A DNA stretch of 64,000 nt from Gammaproteobacteria bacterium (GCA_013214945.1 JABSRT010000008.1:1-64000); one strand, 5' to 3'. Shown: positions 17,265 to 25,414, numbered from the stretch's first letter. Translations and numbers: made by a program. Notes: generated by a model from the sequence alone, not told the origin.

Positions 17265-17491
17265 AAATTTAAATCATTTCGTTTTATCAAATAATCCTCA
17301 TTTAATACGCATGAGTCTCAACCGGATATTAACTTGGTAACATTGATAGAAGTAGGGCACTGAGCATTGTTTTAATGAATTGGCCGCTCGAAATTAACCG
17401 ATCATAATATTGAGAGAGAGAATTTTTAGCAGATTCAATAGGTTATTAAACAGGTTATTCTGTAAGCTATTCAGTAGATTAAGTAGTCTTG

Positions 17492-17525
17492 TAAAAGAAG
17501 GGACTATATCTGGCATAGCCCCTTT
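17492..17525 (-). terminator. Intrinsic terminator of the gene at 17563
   Basis: On the minus strand AAAGGGGCTAT and ATAGTCCCTT form an imperfect stem followed by CTTTTAC. It lies 38 bases beyond the stop codon. Confidence 0.6.
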
Positions 17526-17562
17526 AGTTAACAGCCCCGTCAGTCTTGCTTGGTCTTTGTTA

Positions 17563-17979
17563 CTAGTCAGTCAGTTTTTCCAATAAAGCGATTATTTCTG
17601 CTTTTAAGTCGAAATCTGGAATTCTTTTACTGCATTTTTTCGCCTTAGTCAAAGAAGCTATTGCACCTGTTTTATCACCCATTTCAAGTTTAAGAGACGC
17701 GGTTGAAAAACCAATAGATGACTGAAAGTCTGTTGATTTAATGGCGTCAGCTTTAAGTAGCGCCTTGTCGTAGATGGCGATGGCTAATGTAAGATCTTCA
17801 GTAAAATCGGCAAGTGTTTCCCACTGTACAGGATGGTCTTTATCACTATTTTCATGCTCTTCACACACTGCTTTTAAATCATTGTAGTGATTGTCAAACA
17901 AGGCTTGATCTTTTTTCTGCACTGCGTTCATTAAGCTTTCAGCTAAGGTATGTACGCGTTTGTAGACTTTTGTGTTCAT
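17563..17979 (-). CDS. Helical-repeat (TPR-like) cytoplasmic protein, unknown function
   Basis: A 138-residue all-helical protein without signal peptide or membrane segment. The pattern LTLAIAIYDKALLKADAIK and the later ASLKLEMGDKTGAIASLTKA show the spacing of tetratricopeptide repeats (about residues 60-130). The N-terminal half (KRVHTLAESLMNAVQKKDQ) also looks helical. It stands alone between a TetR gene and an esterase gene. No specific partner or role can be named. Confidence 0.65.
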   Translation of the reverse strand: MNTKVYKRVHTLAESLMNAVQKKDQALFDNHYNDLKAVCEEHENSDKDHPVQWETLADFTEDLTLAIAIYDKALLKADAIKSTDFQSSIGFSTASLKLEMGDKTGAIASLTKAKKCSKRIPDFDLKAEIIALLEKLTD

Positions 17980-18217
17980 TGGGTACTCAATTAGGTGTTA
18001 TAAAAATATAACGAGATTATAATCTTTTTAGGGCAACTAAACAGGTTGTTTGTCATGTAATAACACCAGCGTTGGTTATTCCAGCGAATTGCTTAAGTAA
18101 AAGACTCTGTTTGCCGTTAATTTAAGATTAACAGCCTTACTATTGCGCATTCAGCCTATAAAACCTTACTTTTTAATCGGTATGCGAATTTCTTACTGAA
18201 CACCTGAAGGGACAAAC

Positions 18218-18240
18218 CCGCCAGCCAAGGTCGCTGGCGG
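18218..18240 (-). terminator. Hairpin after the PHB-depolymerase-like gene
   Basis: Perfect 8-base GC-rich arms CCGCCAGC and GCTGGCGG with a 7-base loop, starting 12 bases beyond the stop at 18252. The following minus-strand bases are GGTTTGTCC, so the T-run is weak. Confidence 0.6.
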
Positions 18241-18251
18241 TTTATAAAACG

Positions 18252-19346
18252 TTAGCTTTTAGCGAGAACAGTTGGTTGAGTGATCAAACGATCGATCATC
18301 TTTTTAATTGCGACCATTTGTGGAGCCTCCTTGGAATAATACTCATCACCGGTTATTTTTTGGCTACTATAGCCCCAAAAATCCCAGCATCCATTGGGGT
18401 TTAGTGGGGTAATCGATTTTTTTACTTGGGGAAATAGCACAATAATGTTGTTAGTGTCGGCTACTTCTAGATAACCAGTCCCTTCAACATAGCCTGTTTT
18501 TAGTTGTGAAATACCTTGTTTGCAGCCATGTACAGCGACATGAATTTTACACTGGTCAGTACGACAGTTATTCGGAATATATACAAAAGCCTTATCGTCC
18601 ATGCTGATTGCTTGATCAAAAAACTCGCTTTGATCAAACTCGATTAATTCACCCGTTAATGTTTGGGCTGCTGGCTTTTGAGCGCCATAAATATGGCTAA
18701 GAATATTTTTAGCCTGTGGAATATCACAATTATTAATATAAGGAGGGTTGGTTCTATCGCATTGAGTATCTTGAGTGTTAGTGGTGATGAAGGCGTGGCC
18801 GGCATCCGTTGTTTTGTTGTATAAGATCTGGGCTTTGTCTAGCCCGAGCAGACCATAAAATTGCTCGGTAGTGTTGACCACCTTGGTTATAACGGTTTGA
18901 TCACTGCTGCCAGAGAAAATGTAAACCTTGTCATTCGTTAGGTTGATTAATGGGTCAATAACGCCTGATTTTGCTTTATCATTGGCTACTTTGACTAAGT
19001 AATCACTGTTAGGCAACAGGTAGCTCCAGCAAAAAAAACTCGGGATGTATTCGCAAGGATTCATGCAAGTGGTCGTTGCTTTGGTAAGGTTAGCTAAAGT
19101 GTTTATGTCTCCTGCACAGTGCCAGGGCCCGCCTGCAACAATGCCTGCACCGACTAAACTTTTAGAGTAGGCAATGTGGAATTGAGCGGCCATAAAAGCC
19201 CCTGATGACAATCCAGAAATAGACGTTTGATTTGGCAAAGCATTCAGTGCGGGCAACTCTGCTTGTTGTTGTGTTGTAATCGCAAAAGCGGTTGAGCTAA
19301 GTGAAATGAGTAAGAGTGCGACGATAAGTTTTAGTTGTTTTAACAT
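18252..19346 (-). CDS. Secreted PHB depolymerase-like esterase
   Basis: A 364-residue exported alpha/beta hydrolase. The signal peptide (KQLKLIVALLLISLSSTAFA) is followed by GLSSGAFMAAQFHIAYSKSL, which contains the nucleophile serine (Ser47) in a GxSxG motif, and by GAGIVAGGPWHCAG. IYIF-like strand residues KVYIFSGSSDQTV and TTDAGHAFIT fit the region of the catalytic Asp and His, and CKIHVAVHGCKQG and CWDFWGY are typical of polyhydroxybutyrate depolymerase relatives. Several cysteines suggest disulfides. The true substrate may be PHB oligomers or another ester. It is monocistronic; a strong Fur box lies 370 bases upstream, too far to assign with confidence. Confidence 0.8.
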   Translation of the reverse strand: MLKQLKLIVALLLISLSSTAFAITTQQQAELPALNALPNQTSISGLSSGAFMAAQFHIAYSKSLVGAGIVAGGPWHCAGDINTLANLTKATTTCMNPCEYIPSFFCWSYLLPNSDYLVKVANDKAKSGVIDPLINLTNDKVYIFSGSSDQTVITKVVNTTEQFYGLLGLDKAQILYNKTTDAGHAFITTNTQDTQCDRTNPPYINNCDIPQAKNILSHIYGAQKPAAQTLTGELIEFDQSEFFDQAISMDDKAFVYIPNNCRTDQCKIHVAVHGCKQGISQLKTGYVEGTGYLEVADTNNIIVLFPQVKKSITPLNPNGCWDFWGYSSQKITGDEYYSKEAPQMVAIKKMIDRLITQPTVLAKS

Positions 19347-19719
19347 GGGTGCGTCCTAGCAATTGTAACGATAGTAATCGTTATAGTCTTTGGTTTTAGC
19401 TCTTCGAAACAGCCCTTAAAAATATCCTTTTGATAGAGTGCTTCGATAGAGCCCTTGGTTTTAGTACTTAGGCTTATGCTTAGTACTTGGAGTTAGTACT
19501 TGGGCTTAGTCCGTGGATAATAGCTACCACATGATGAAAAAACACCGCGACAAATTTAAGTAATAATCTTAAGTGATAATTTAAAATGCTAGTTTTAAAT
19601 AACTATTATTAAATAATAGTTTTGTCGTGACGTCCCTAATCTATGCCGTAACCTGCCTAGAAATAATACAATAATATCGTGAGCTAAGTAAGCAATCTAT
19701 TGTTAGATATTAGTCTAAT
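19347..19719. other. Intergenic region upstream of the esterase
   Basis: AT-rich sequence with short degenerate repeats of the type CTTAGTACTTGG around 19467-19502 and TAATAATCTTAAGTGATAATTTAAA later. No gene, terminator or RNA is supported. Confidence 0.35.
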
Positions 19720-19744
19720 GCTAACGATAATCATTATCGTTAGC
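19720..19744. promoter_or_regulatory. Fur box (perfect 12-base arms)
   Basis: The arms GCTAACGATAAT and ATTATCGTTAGC flank a single central C, an almost ideal Fur operator. No classical iron-uptake gene follows. It could serve the short membrane-peptide frame to its right or an unmarked transcript on either strand. Confidence 0.75.
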
Positions 19745-19771
19745 CCTGTTGTTGGTGGATGGAAAAATACG

Positions 19772-19909
19772 ATGCTGTTATTAATCTTGATTTTTCACCT
19801 GATATTTTTATGGATTATCATTTGTTGTGTTATCTATTATGTTCGATTTATCAATTTGTTGTGTAACTTTGTTACGGCGTGGAGTGGTGGGGTTACTAGG
19901 TGTTTTTGA
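19772..19909 (+). CDS. Possible small hydrophobic membrane peptide
   Basis: A 45-codon frame whose product is almost one membrane helix (LLLILIFHLIFLWIIICCVI) with a short polar tail. It begins 28 bases after a strong Fur box, which makes an iron-regulated small protein conceivable. GGTGGA lies about 12 bases before the ATG, not an ideal distance. The region is very AT-rich and such frames can arise by chance, so support is weak. Confidence 0.25.
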   Translation: MLLLILIFHLIFLWIIICCVIYYVRFINLLCNFVTAWSGGVTRCF

Positions 19910-19951
19910 ATAATTTGATTTGTAACTTTAAAAAGCAAACTAAATTAAAGT

Positions 19952-19985
19952 TTGACAAACGGTAATGATAATGATTATTATTACC
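19952..19985 (+). promoter_or_regulatory. Promoter with overlapping Fur box, RyhB-like copy 1
   Basis: TTGACA (19952-19957), an 18-base spacer and TATTAT (19976-19981) form a good sigma-70 promoter. The spacer and -10 are covered by a 25-base imperfect palindrome (19961-19985, arms GGTAATGATAAT and ATTATTATTACC), so iron-loaded Fur should block it. Confidence 0.85.
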
Positions 19986-19987
19986 GT

Positions 19988-20180
19988 GCGTTTCAAGGAA
20001 CGTATCTCCTGACAAAGACTGTTGATTATCTATTGCGATTAACTTTCAATGTTTGAACAAATGGGAATTTGTTCAGTGCTTGGCAATAACCAAAAATCTA
20101 TCATTTTAGGTTATTAACAAGTACACACGACTATTGCTCACATTGCTATTTTAAGGCCGCATTTTGCGGCCTCTTTTTTT
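19988..20180 (+). ncRNA. ryhB: RyhB-like Fur-regulated small RNA, copy 1
   Basis: A transcript of about 193 bases from the Fur-covered promoter to an intrinsic terminator. Just before the terminator lies CACGACTATTGCTCACATTG, which matches the conserved pairing core of enterobacterial RyhB (CACGACATTGCTCACATTGC) except for one inserted T. An internal hairpin, GAACAAAT-GGGA-ATTTGTTC, lies upstream. RyhB represses iron-using proteins by base pairing with Hfq when iron is low; the same role is inferred. The length is closer to the long RyhB forms known from Vibrio than to the 90-base Escherichia coli form. A second copy lies 1.2 kb downstream. Confidence 0.88.
20155..20180 (+). terminator. Intrinsic terminator of RyhB-like copy 1
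   Basis: GGCCGC-ATTTT-GCGGCC stem loop followed by TCTTTTTTT. Confidence 0.95.
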
Positions 20181-20232
20181 GCCTATTATTTAGTTTTAGT
20201 GTCAATACCATTGTCACTATTATGACGAGCTA

Positions 20233-21132
20233 TTACTCAATGCGAATTAATTCGCGAGAATTAAACTCAACCGGGTCGCCATCAATTTGACCTTCTACAT
20301 GCACGTCAATTTCGCCGCCAAAAGGCGTAAGAGATACGTCTGTTATCACCCAATCTAAACGATCATTATTATCTTCGTCAATTTCTGAAAATACGATAGC
20401 GCCAGCGATATTTATCTCCCAGGTGAAAGCGTCTCCGTCGTTTGGATCGTCAAAGAACAATTGGCCTTGCCCTGACGTATTAAATTCGATTTTAGTGACC
20501 TATTCAACGTCGCCATCAAAGATAAACACTTTATTTTGCAGGAAGTCAGTGCTGATTACGGTTGTATTAAGTACGTCGATCACGCCATTAAAGTGCGCTT
20601 TAGCTGACTCTGTTGTGACAATATTGCCTGCGCCAATTAGGCGGATAACGTTTGCGTCTTGAACGAAATCATCGATTGGCTGGTCGAAATTGAAGTCTTC
20701 CCCCATATCGGCGTCGGCCTCTGTATGCGCCCGCGCTAAAATTTGGATGCCGTCAGTTAAATCGCCTACTTCGTCTAACGATTGCAACAGTTTAAGGATA
20801 TTAACAACTTTTCGGTTGTTAATATCATCGCTGCCTGCGAGTTCAAATGGTGTAATAAACGTTGCAGCAGGCACAGGATCAAACTTAACATGGCCAATGC
20901 TAAAGGTGATGGTTTCACCAGCTAAATAATTGAACTTACCATCGTCGTCTGTAACTCGATCTTTGATCGACTCGGTTTGATACTGAAGATTGCCAACCGG
21001 ACTGTCTATGATAAATCCGCTGGTATTTTGTCCTGAACTTTTCGCGGTGGTTGAATCATCGGAGCCGCCACATGAAACAAGCTATAGTCCCGCTAAGAGC
21101 CTTATATCAATCGAGTATTTAAATAAGTTCAA
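20233..21132 (-). pseudogene. Lipoprotein pseudogene with two in-frame TAG codons
   Basis: One frame runs from a TTG at 21132 to TAA at 20233, about 300 codons, broken only by two TAG codons. The N-terminus (NLFKYSIDIRLLAGL, then TAG, then LVSCGGSDD) is a lipoprotein signal with the first stop inside the lipobox region. The next part has SPVGNLQYQTESIKDRV and GKFNYLAGETITFSIGHVKF, a motif seen in surface lipoproteins of Alteromonadales. The second TAG (20500-20502) follows FIFDGDVE, and the frame continues as VTKIEFNTSGQGQLFF. There is no frameshift, so loss looks recent. It reads away from RyhB-like copy 2, whose Fur box may also have controlled it. Confidence 0.75.
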
Positions 21133-21140
21133 ATTAATAT

Positions 21141-21174
21141 TTGACAAACGCTAATGGTAATGATTATTATTACT
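21141..21174 (+). promoter_or_regulatory. Promoter with overlapping Fur box, RyhB-like copy 2
   Basis: TTGACA (21141-21146), an 18-base spacer and TATTAT (21165-21170), covered by the palindrome-like CTAATGGTAATGATTATTAT. The layout is identical to copy 1 with a few base changes. Confidence 0.85.
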
Positions 21175-21176
21175 GC

Positions 21177-21371
21177 GCGTTTCAAGGGACGTATCTCCTG
21201 ACAAAGAAGGTTGATAATCTAGTGATATCAACTTTCAATGTTTGAACAAATGGGAATTTGTTCAGTACTTGGCGATAACCAAGATTTTTATCGGTTTTGT
21301 TTATTAAAGGGTACACACGACTATTGCTCACATTGCTATTTTTAAGGCCGCATTTTGCGGCCTATTTTTTT
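21177..21371 (+). ncRNA. ryhB: RyhB-like Fur-regulated small RNA, copy 2
   Basis: A transcript of about 195 bases, clearly a duplicate of 19988-20180. The start (GCGTTTCAAGG), CGTATCTCCTGACAAAG, the internal GAACAAAT/ATTTGTTC hairpin, the pairing core CGACTATTGCTCACATTGCT and the terminator are all conserved, while the stretch before the core (around 21281-21309) has diverged most. Conservation of the promoter, core and terminator with drift between them argues that both copies are functional. Such doubling recalls PrrF1/PrrF2 of Pseudomonas, though the sequence is of RyhB type. Confidence 0.88.
21346..21371 (+). terminator. Intrinsic terminator of RyhB-like copy 2
   Basis: GGCCGC-ATTTT-GCGGCC stem loop followed by TATTTTTTT, identical in stem to copy 1. 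Confidence 0.95.
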
Positions 21372-21436
21372 GCCAAAATTTTATCGGGGTAACTTTTATT
21401 GTCTTAATGTTTATTACGCATCGGCTGTCTAAAGAA

Positions 21437-22150
21437 CTAAATCTCTAACGACAGTATTTTATTACTTTTAATCCAGTATCGTAATTTACTCGCAAGTTTA
21501 GGAAAGCAACTGTCGAGTCGCTGAACCTCCCTAAGTAACTCATTTTGAAGGCTTGGGTTAAATTGATCGTTAACCACAATGCCAATTAACAATGACTTGG
21601 AATTATTGAGCTTTTTTAGGGTATTACTTAGCGCTGTGTTAGTGGTTTTTCCGGCTAATACGGTTAATAGTGTGCCATCACAGGCACTTGAGATATATTC
21701 AGGGGGTAGGTTAGCACCATTATTGAGACTCATTGGTGAGGTATCGATAAGGACGTTGTCATAATCTTTTAGCCATTGTTCGATGTGAGTTTGCAGCACC
21801 CCAGGCTCACGCAATCCTAGTACTAACTTTCGTTCAACGGGCACGGTAATTACCGCTATTTTGTCGTTAATATTACCGTGCTGTAGCGTCGTTGGCAGTG
21901 GTAAAACTTTGCTTGAGTGCTCAATGGCATTGGGTTTACTTAATCGGCTTAAATCTGGATTGTAAATATTTAAGTCAACCACAAGAGTTGTTCTAGCGGC
22001 TAGGGCGTTTCGCTTTGCTAGTCCGATGATGACCGAGCTAACACCTTCGCCAGGCGAGGTTGAAACCACTGCTAATGATTTGATTCCTCGGGCTAACGTT
22101 GCGTTATAAATATGCTCTAATTCAATATAATGCTCCGGAATGTCGATCAT
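21437..22150 (-). CDS. CpsD/CapB-like polysaccharide ATPase with degenerate P-loop
   Basis: A 237-residue protein of the cytoplasmic tyrosine-autokinase type that normally works with a Wzz-like partner. It keeps the fold pattern: SLAVVSTSPGEGVSSVIIGL for Walker A, TTLVVDLNIYNPDL for the second acidic motif, and YDNVLIDTSPMSLNN for Walker B. The invariant P-loop lysine is missing (GEGVSS in place of GEGKST), and the usual DxDxRxP is altered to DLNIYNP. No C-terminal tyrosine cluster is present. It is thus probably not an active kinase and may act as a regulatory or scaffold subunit. It is the last gene of the operon that begins at 25414. Confidence 0.75.
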   Translation of the reverse strand: MIDIPEHYIELEHIYNATLARGIKSLAVVSTSPGEGVSSVIIGLAKRNALAARTTLVVDLNIYNPDLSRLSKPNAIEHSSKVLPLPTTLQHGNINDKIAVITVPVERKLVLGLREPGVLQTHIEQWLKDYDNVLIDTSPMSLNNGANLPPEYISSACDGTLLTVLAGKTTNTALSNTLKKLNNSKSLLIGIVVNDQFNPSLQNELLREVQRLDSCFPKLASKLRYWIKSNKILSLEI

Positions 22151-22160
22151 GATTTCTCCT

Positions 22161-24263
22161 TTATAGCAAACCGAGTAACGCGGCTAACGACACCAACTCG
22201 AAGAGATCGCGCAGTCCTGAACGCGCCTTAGATAAGCGGCTTTGGCGTTGATCTGGCACATAAATAGTGTCACCTACTCGAATGACCGGCAGCGCGTCAA
22301 AGTCGGCAGTTCTTGCAAATTTAGCGAGGTTGAATTCCTGAGCTTGGTTGCGACAGCATGAAAGGTTAACCACCGTTATTTTCTCGATATAGGCGTTACT
22401 GTTGGTGCCGCCAGCTTGCGCTAGCAAGTCAAGAATAGTCATGTTATCGCTATAGGTATAACGCCCAGGGTTGTTAACCGCACCTAATACACGGACCGTC
22501 ATTTCTTTTGATTTGTCTAACCAGTTACGGTCGAGTTCGGGAAAATAAATAGTGTCGCCGGTAGTGATTTTTGGCAATAAGTTTTCGTCTCCCGTTTCAA
22601 AATAAAGCGCTAAGTTTAGCTTAGTGACTTTGGCGTATTTACCGTTACGGTGGCTGATACGAATATTGCGGATATCGGCTGCGGCCGTTGGTCCGTCGGC
22701 TGCCGCTAGTATGTCGAGAAAATTCATTTTATTAGTAAACATATAACGCCCGGGTGCGCCCACTTGACCAAAAACGTAAATTGATTTTTCAGCAGATTGT
22801 CTTACCCATTGTGCTTTGTTGTCACTCGGGTCGCTTGGCAAGTCATGAATGCGAATGGTCGCGCCACCGCGGATCACAGGTAAACTAGATTCATTTTTTC
22901 CTTGTTCAATAAAGCTGTCTAAATCAAAAGTATATTGTCTTATGCTGCCTTGAAGATCGCGCGATATAATGTCGATGTTAGCGGTGTCTGCCCGCGAAGT
23001 TGGACCGCCGACATGGGCCAGAATATCAAGTAATGACATTTCGTCGGCCCATTCATAGCGACCGGGGCGCACGACTTCACCAATAACCCGTACCGCGCGA
23101 TTAGGAGAAATATTTAACCATGACTTTTCGTTCATGTCAGTTTTTTCAGGCACAAAAATCGCGTCACCCGCAACAATTCTAGGCAGTGACTTTGAACTGG
23201 TTCCATGAGTATAACCAGTGAGATCGAACGATTTAACCTGACCATTGGCTTTTATTATTTTGATCTGGCGTGACTCGGCAAATCGCGTTGGGCCACCCGC
23301 GTTAGCCAGAATATCCATAAAGGTGATATCTGATTTTCCTTCGTATGCACCGGGTTTAAATACTTCTCCCATCACATAAACGACATTAGCCCCGGTTTTA
23401 ATTTGCTCTTCTTGGCGTGGTACAAAGATAGTGGTACCGGGATTGATTTCAGGAAGCAGTGTAATGTCGCCGCTATCGAGGTAGTTTTTTAAATTAAATA
23501 TGCGTGGCTGACCATTAGTGATCACTCGGATGTGTTCAACACCGGCATAACGGGTGACACCGCCAGCTTTCATCAAAAACTCAATTAAATTTGTGTCTTT
23601 GTTAAATGAAAAACTGCCTTGTTGGTGAACTTCGCCAAACACTTTTATCGCCAGCCGATCGGCAGCGTCACCACCTGCGGCCATTTTAGTGGGATCAAAC
23701 TCAACTTCTATATTGCCAATCATTGGTGAGGCCGGTACAAACAGCGTATCTAATGAGCTAAGGGGCGGTAAAATTGTATGGTCACCGCTGTCGAGGTACT
23801 TTTTATAGTTAAACCGTTGGGTGTTGTTTTTGCGGCGCAATTGCAGTTTGTCTAGTTGCGCGCCTGATCTAATGCCACCTGCGGCGAGCAAGGCCATTTG
23901 AACATTGGCGGCGGCAGGTAAAAACACCTTACCTGGTTTTTTAACATAACCCATCACATTAATGATTAGCCGCTTTTTGGCAACAAAGACATTAAAACCA
24001 GTCATATCTTTAAACACTGGCTTTAATGCCTCGCTTAGCAATTTTTTTAGCGCTATTTCTTGGTGTCCTGCCACTTGAACTATGCCGACTTCTGGCAGAT
24101 TGATTGCGCCATCAATACCGACGGTAAAGTCTTTATTAAGCGTTGTTTCGCCCGGCAGTGAAATATGAATTTGATCGCCTAATTGAATATGATAGTTGGT
24201 ATTAGCCTGCATTATTGGGGCATACAACAACAATAACGGCAATATAATTAGATATTTAAGCAT
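22161..24263 (-). CDS. Polysaccharide export protein with six SLBB repeats
   Basis: A 700-residue exported protein. The signal peptide (LKYLIILPLLLLYAPIMQA) leads into a Poly_export domain (about 22-110: YHIQLGDQIHISLPGETTLN, then GIDGAINLPEVGIVQVAGH). Six SLBB units of about 85-100 residues follow, each starting with a form of the motif V-x-G-x-V-x-x-P-G-x-Y (INVMGYVKKPGK; IKVFGEVHQQGS; VYVMGEVFKPGA; VRVIGEVVRPGR; IYVFGQVGAPGR; VRVLGAVNNPGR) and ending near a P-x-x-x-x-G-D-x-I-x-V-P pattern. A C-terminal hydrophobic stretch (LFELVSLAALLGLL) may insert in a membrane. Wza has two SLBB domains, so six is an extended form. It should form the periplasmic and outer-membrane exit for the polysaccharide. 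Confidence 0.88.
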   Translation of the reverse strand: MLKYLIILPLLLLYAPIMQANTNYHIQLGDQIHISLPGETTLNKDFTVGIDGAINLPEVGIVQVAGHQEIALKKLLSEALKPVFKDMTGFNVFVAKKRLIINVMGYVKKPGKVFLPAAANVQMALLAAGGIRSGAQLDKLQLRRKNNTQRFNYKKYLDSGDHTILPPLSSLDTLFVPASPMIGNIEVEFDPTKMAAGGDAADRLAIKVFGEVHQQGSFSFNKDTNLIEFLMKAGGVTRYAGVEHIRVITNGQPRIFNLKNYLDSGDITLLPEINPGTTIFVPRQEEQIKTGANVVYVMGEVFKPGAYEGKSDITFMDILANAGGPTRFAESRQIKIIKANGQVKSFDLTGYTHGTSSKSLPRIVAGDAIFVPEKTDMNEKSWLNISPNRAVRVIGEVVRPGRYEWADEMSLLDILAHVGGPTSRADTANIDIISRDLQGSIRQYTFDLDSFIEQGKNESSLPVIRGGATIRIHDLPSDPSDNKAQWVRQSAEKSIYVFGQVGAPGRYMFTNKMNFLDILAAADGPTAAADIRNIRISHRNGKYAKVTKLNLALYFETGDENLLPKITTGDTIYFPELDRNWLDKSKEMTVRVLGAVNNPGRYTYSDNMTILDLLAQAGGTNSNAYIEKITVVNLSCCRNQAQEFNLAKFARTADFDALPVIRVGDTIYVPDQRQSRLSKARSGLRDLFELVSLAALLGLL

Positions 24264-24275
24264 GGGGAATACTCC

Positions 24276-25064
24276 TTATTGTGGCTCGTTCGTGCGCTCA
24301 ATTAGTTCAACCGTGACTCGGCGGTTGATTAAACGGATCTCTGATTGATTACCAGCAACCAAAGGCTCGTTGCTGCCTAACGTTGCAATGTCGATTCGGT
24401 CTTTGTTGATGCCCATAATTTGGATGTAACGGCCTACTTGTTCGGCGCGCTGACGTGAAAGAGTAAGGTTGTCAGCATCATTACCGGTATTGTCGGCATG
24501 ACCGGTTATTAGTAATCGGTAATCGGTTAACTTTTTAATTAACTCGACCGCCTGACTAAGCCTTATCACGAACTTAGGGTTGAGCGAATATGACCCGATC
24601 GCAAACTGATTATCGATATTAAGCAGGCTGGCGATCTTTCTACCGATCTCGCCCGGATTAGTTAATGGTGTTGTTGCAGCTAAAGTGCATGCTTGGTGCT
24701 CATTAACATATTGCAGCTGGCGCCCTAACCGAGTTAACAGTCGACGTTGAATAATAATGTCGTTTGCGGCATCAAACAGTAAGCCGCTTTTTATTTCATT
24801 GCCAATGCGCAGCTCGCGAGTTTTGGCCTGAACCACGGTGGCAGGAAAACACAACTCAGCGCCTTCTAATACCAAAATGTCTAAATGTTGGGTTAATAAC
24901 GTATAATCAAACCTTAAACCATGCTCTTGACCCAGCGGCTGATCGGCTGCCACTACATAACGCTGTGCTTGAGCATGACCGCCAAGAGTTGAAATTAAGT
25001 TTGCGCATCCTTGAGTCAATGTCAGGCTCATCACGCTGGCTATAATTAGGCACGGTTTCATCAT
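24276..25064 (-). CDS. OmpA-like peptidoglycan-binding lipoprotein
   Basis: A 262-residue lipoprotein. The signal peptide ends in the lipobox LTQGC, with Cys20 as the lipid site. The middle part (about 30-140) has no recognised family. The C-terminal OmpA domain (about 150-255) shows LLITGHADNTGNDADNLTLS, RQRAEQVGRYI and the LINRRVTVEL end, the pattern that binds peptidoglycan. It overlaps the STAS gene by one base and precedes the export gene by 12 bases. It probably anchors the export channel to the cell wall, which is an inference from position. Confidence 0.82.
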   Translation of the reverse strand: MMKPCLIIASVMSLTLTQGCANLISTLGGHAQAQRYVVAADQPLGQEHGLRFDYTLLTQHLDILVLEGAELCFPATVVQAKTRELRIGNEIKSGLLFDAANDIIIQRRLLTRLGRQLQYVNEHQACTLAATTPLTNPGEIGRKIASLLNIDNQFAIGSYSLNPKFVIRLSQAVELIKKLTDYRLLITGHADNTGNDADNLTLSRQRAEQVGRYIQIMGINKDRIDIATLGSNEPLVAGNQSEIRLINRRVTVELIERTNEPQ

Positions 25065-25414
25065 TAACCCTCATTTATTTCGTTAAATGGCTGGTCTGGT
25101 TCGGTCGACCAAGTGACTGACATGTTGAGGTGGATCCGCAACATTTTGATTAATGTTTTAGGTTGGCCATGAACGCCAATCAATGACAATGAATAACCAC
25201 GATTGCGCATTCGTTTGTAGAGAAAAACAATCGCACCAATGCCCGATGAATCAATAAGATCAACATGATGTAGGTCTAACACCATTTGTGGAATTTGTGA
25301 TTGTTCTAAAGAATCAAATTTGCCCTGAATAGTTTTCACGCCTTGGGCATCCATGTCACCAAAGAAAGTAACGATCAGTTCACGGTTTTGAGCGAGGTGC
25401 GTTTGTAATATCAT
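25064..25414 (-). CDS. STAS-domain protein (anti-anti-sigma type)
   Basis: A 116-residue single STAS domain. The phosphorylation motif is VDLIDSSGIGAIVFLYKRM, in which the second Ser is the usual target of a partner kinase. No anti-sigma kinase or phosphatase gene lies beside it. It leads an operon with the OmpA-like lipoprotein, the export protein and the CpsD-like protein, so it probably regulates polysaccharide export after translation or through partner switching. A sigma-54-type element lies 39 bases ahead of the start, and AAAGG precedes the ATG. Confidence 0.82.
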   Translation of the reverse strand: MILQTHLAQNRELIVTFFGDMDAQGVKTIQGKFDSLEQSQIPQMVLDLHHVDLIDSSGIGAIVFLYKRMRNRGYSLSLIGVHGQPKTLIKMLRIHLNMSVTWSTEPDQPFNEINEG

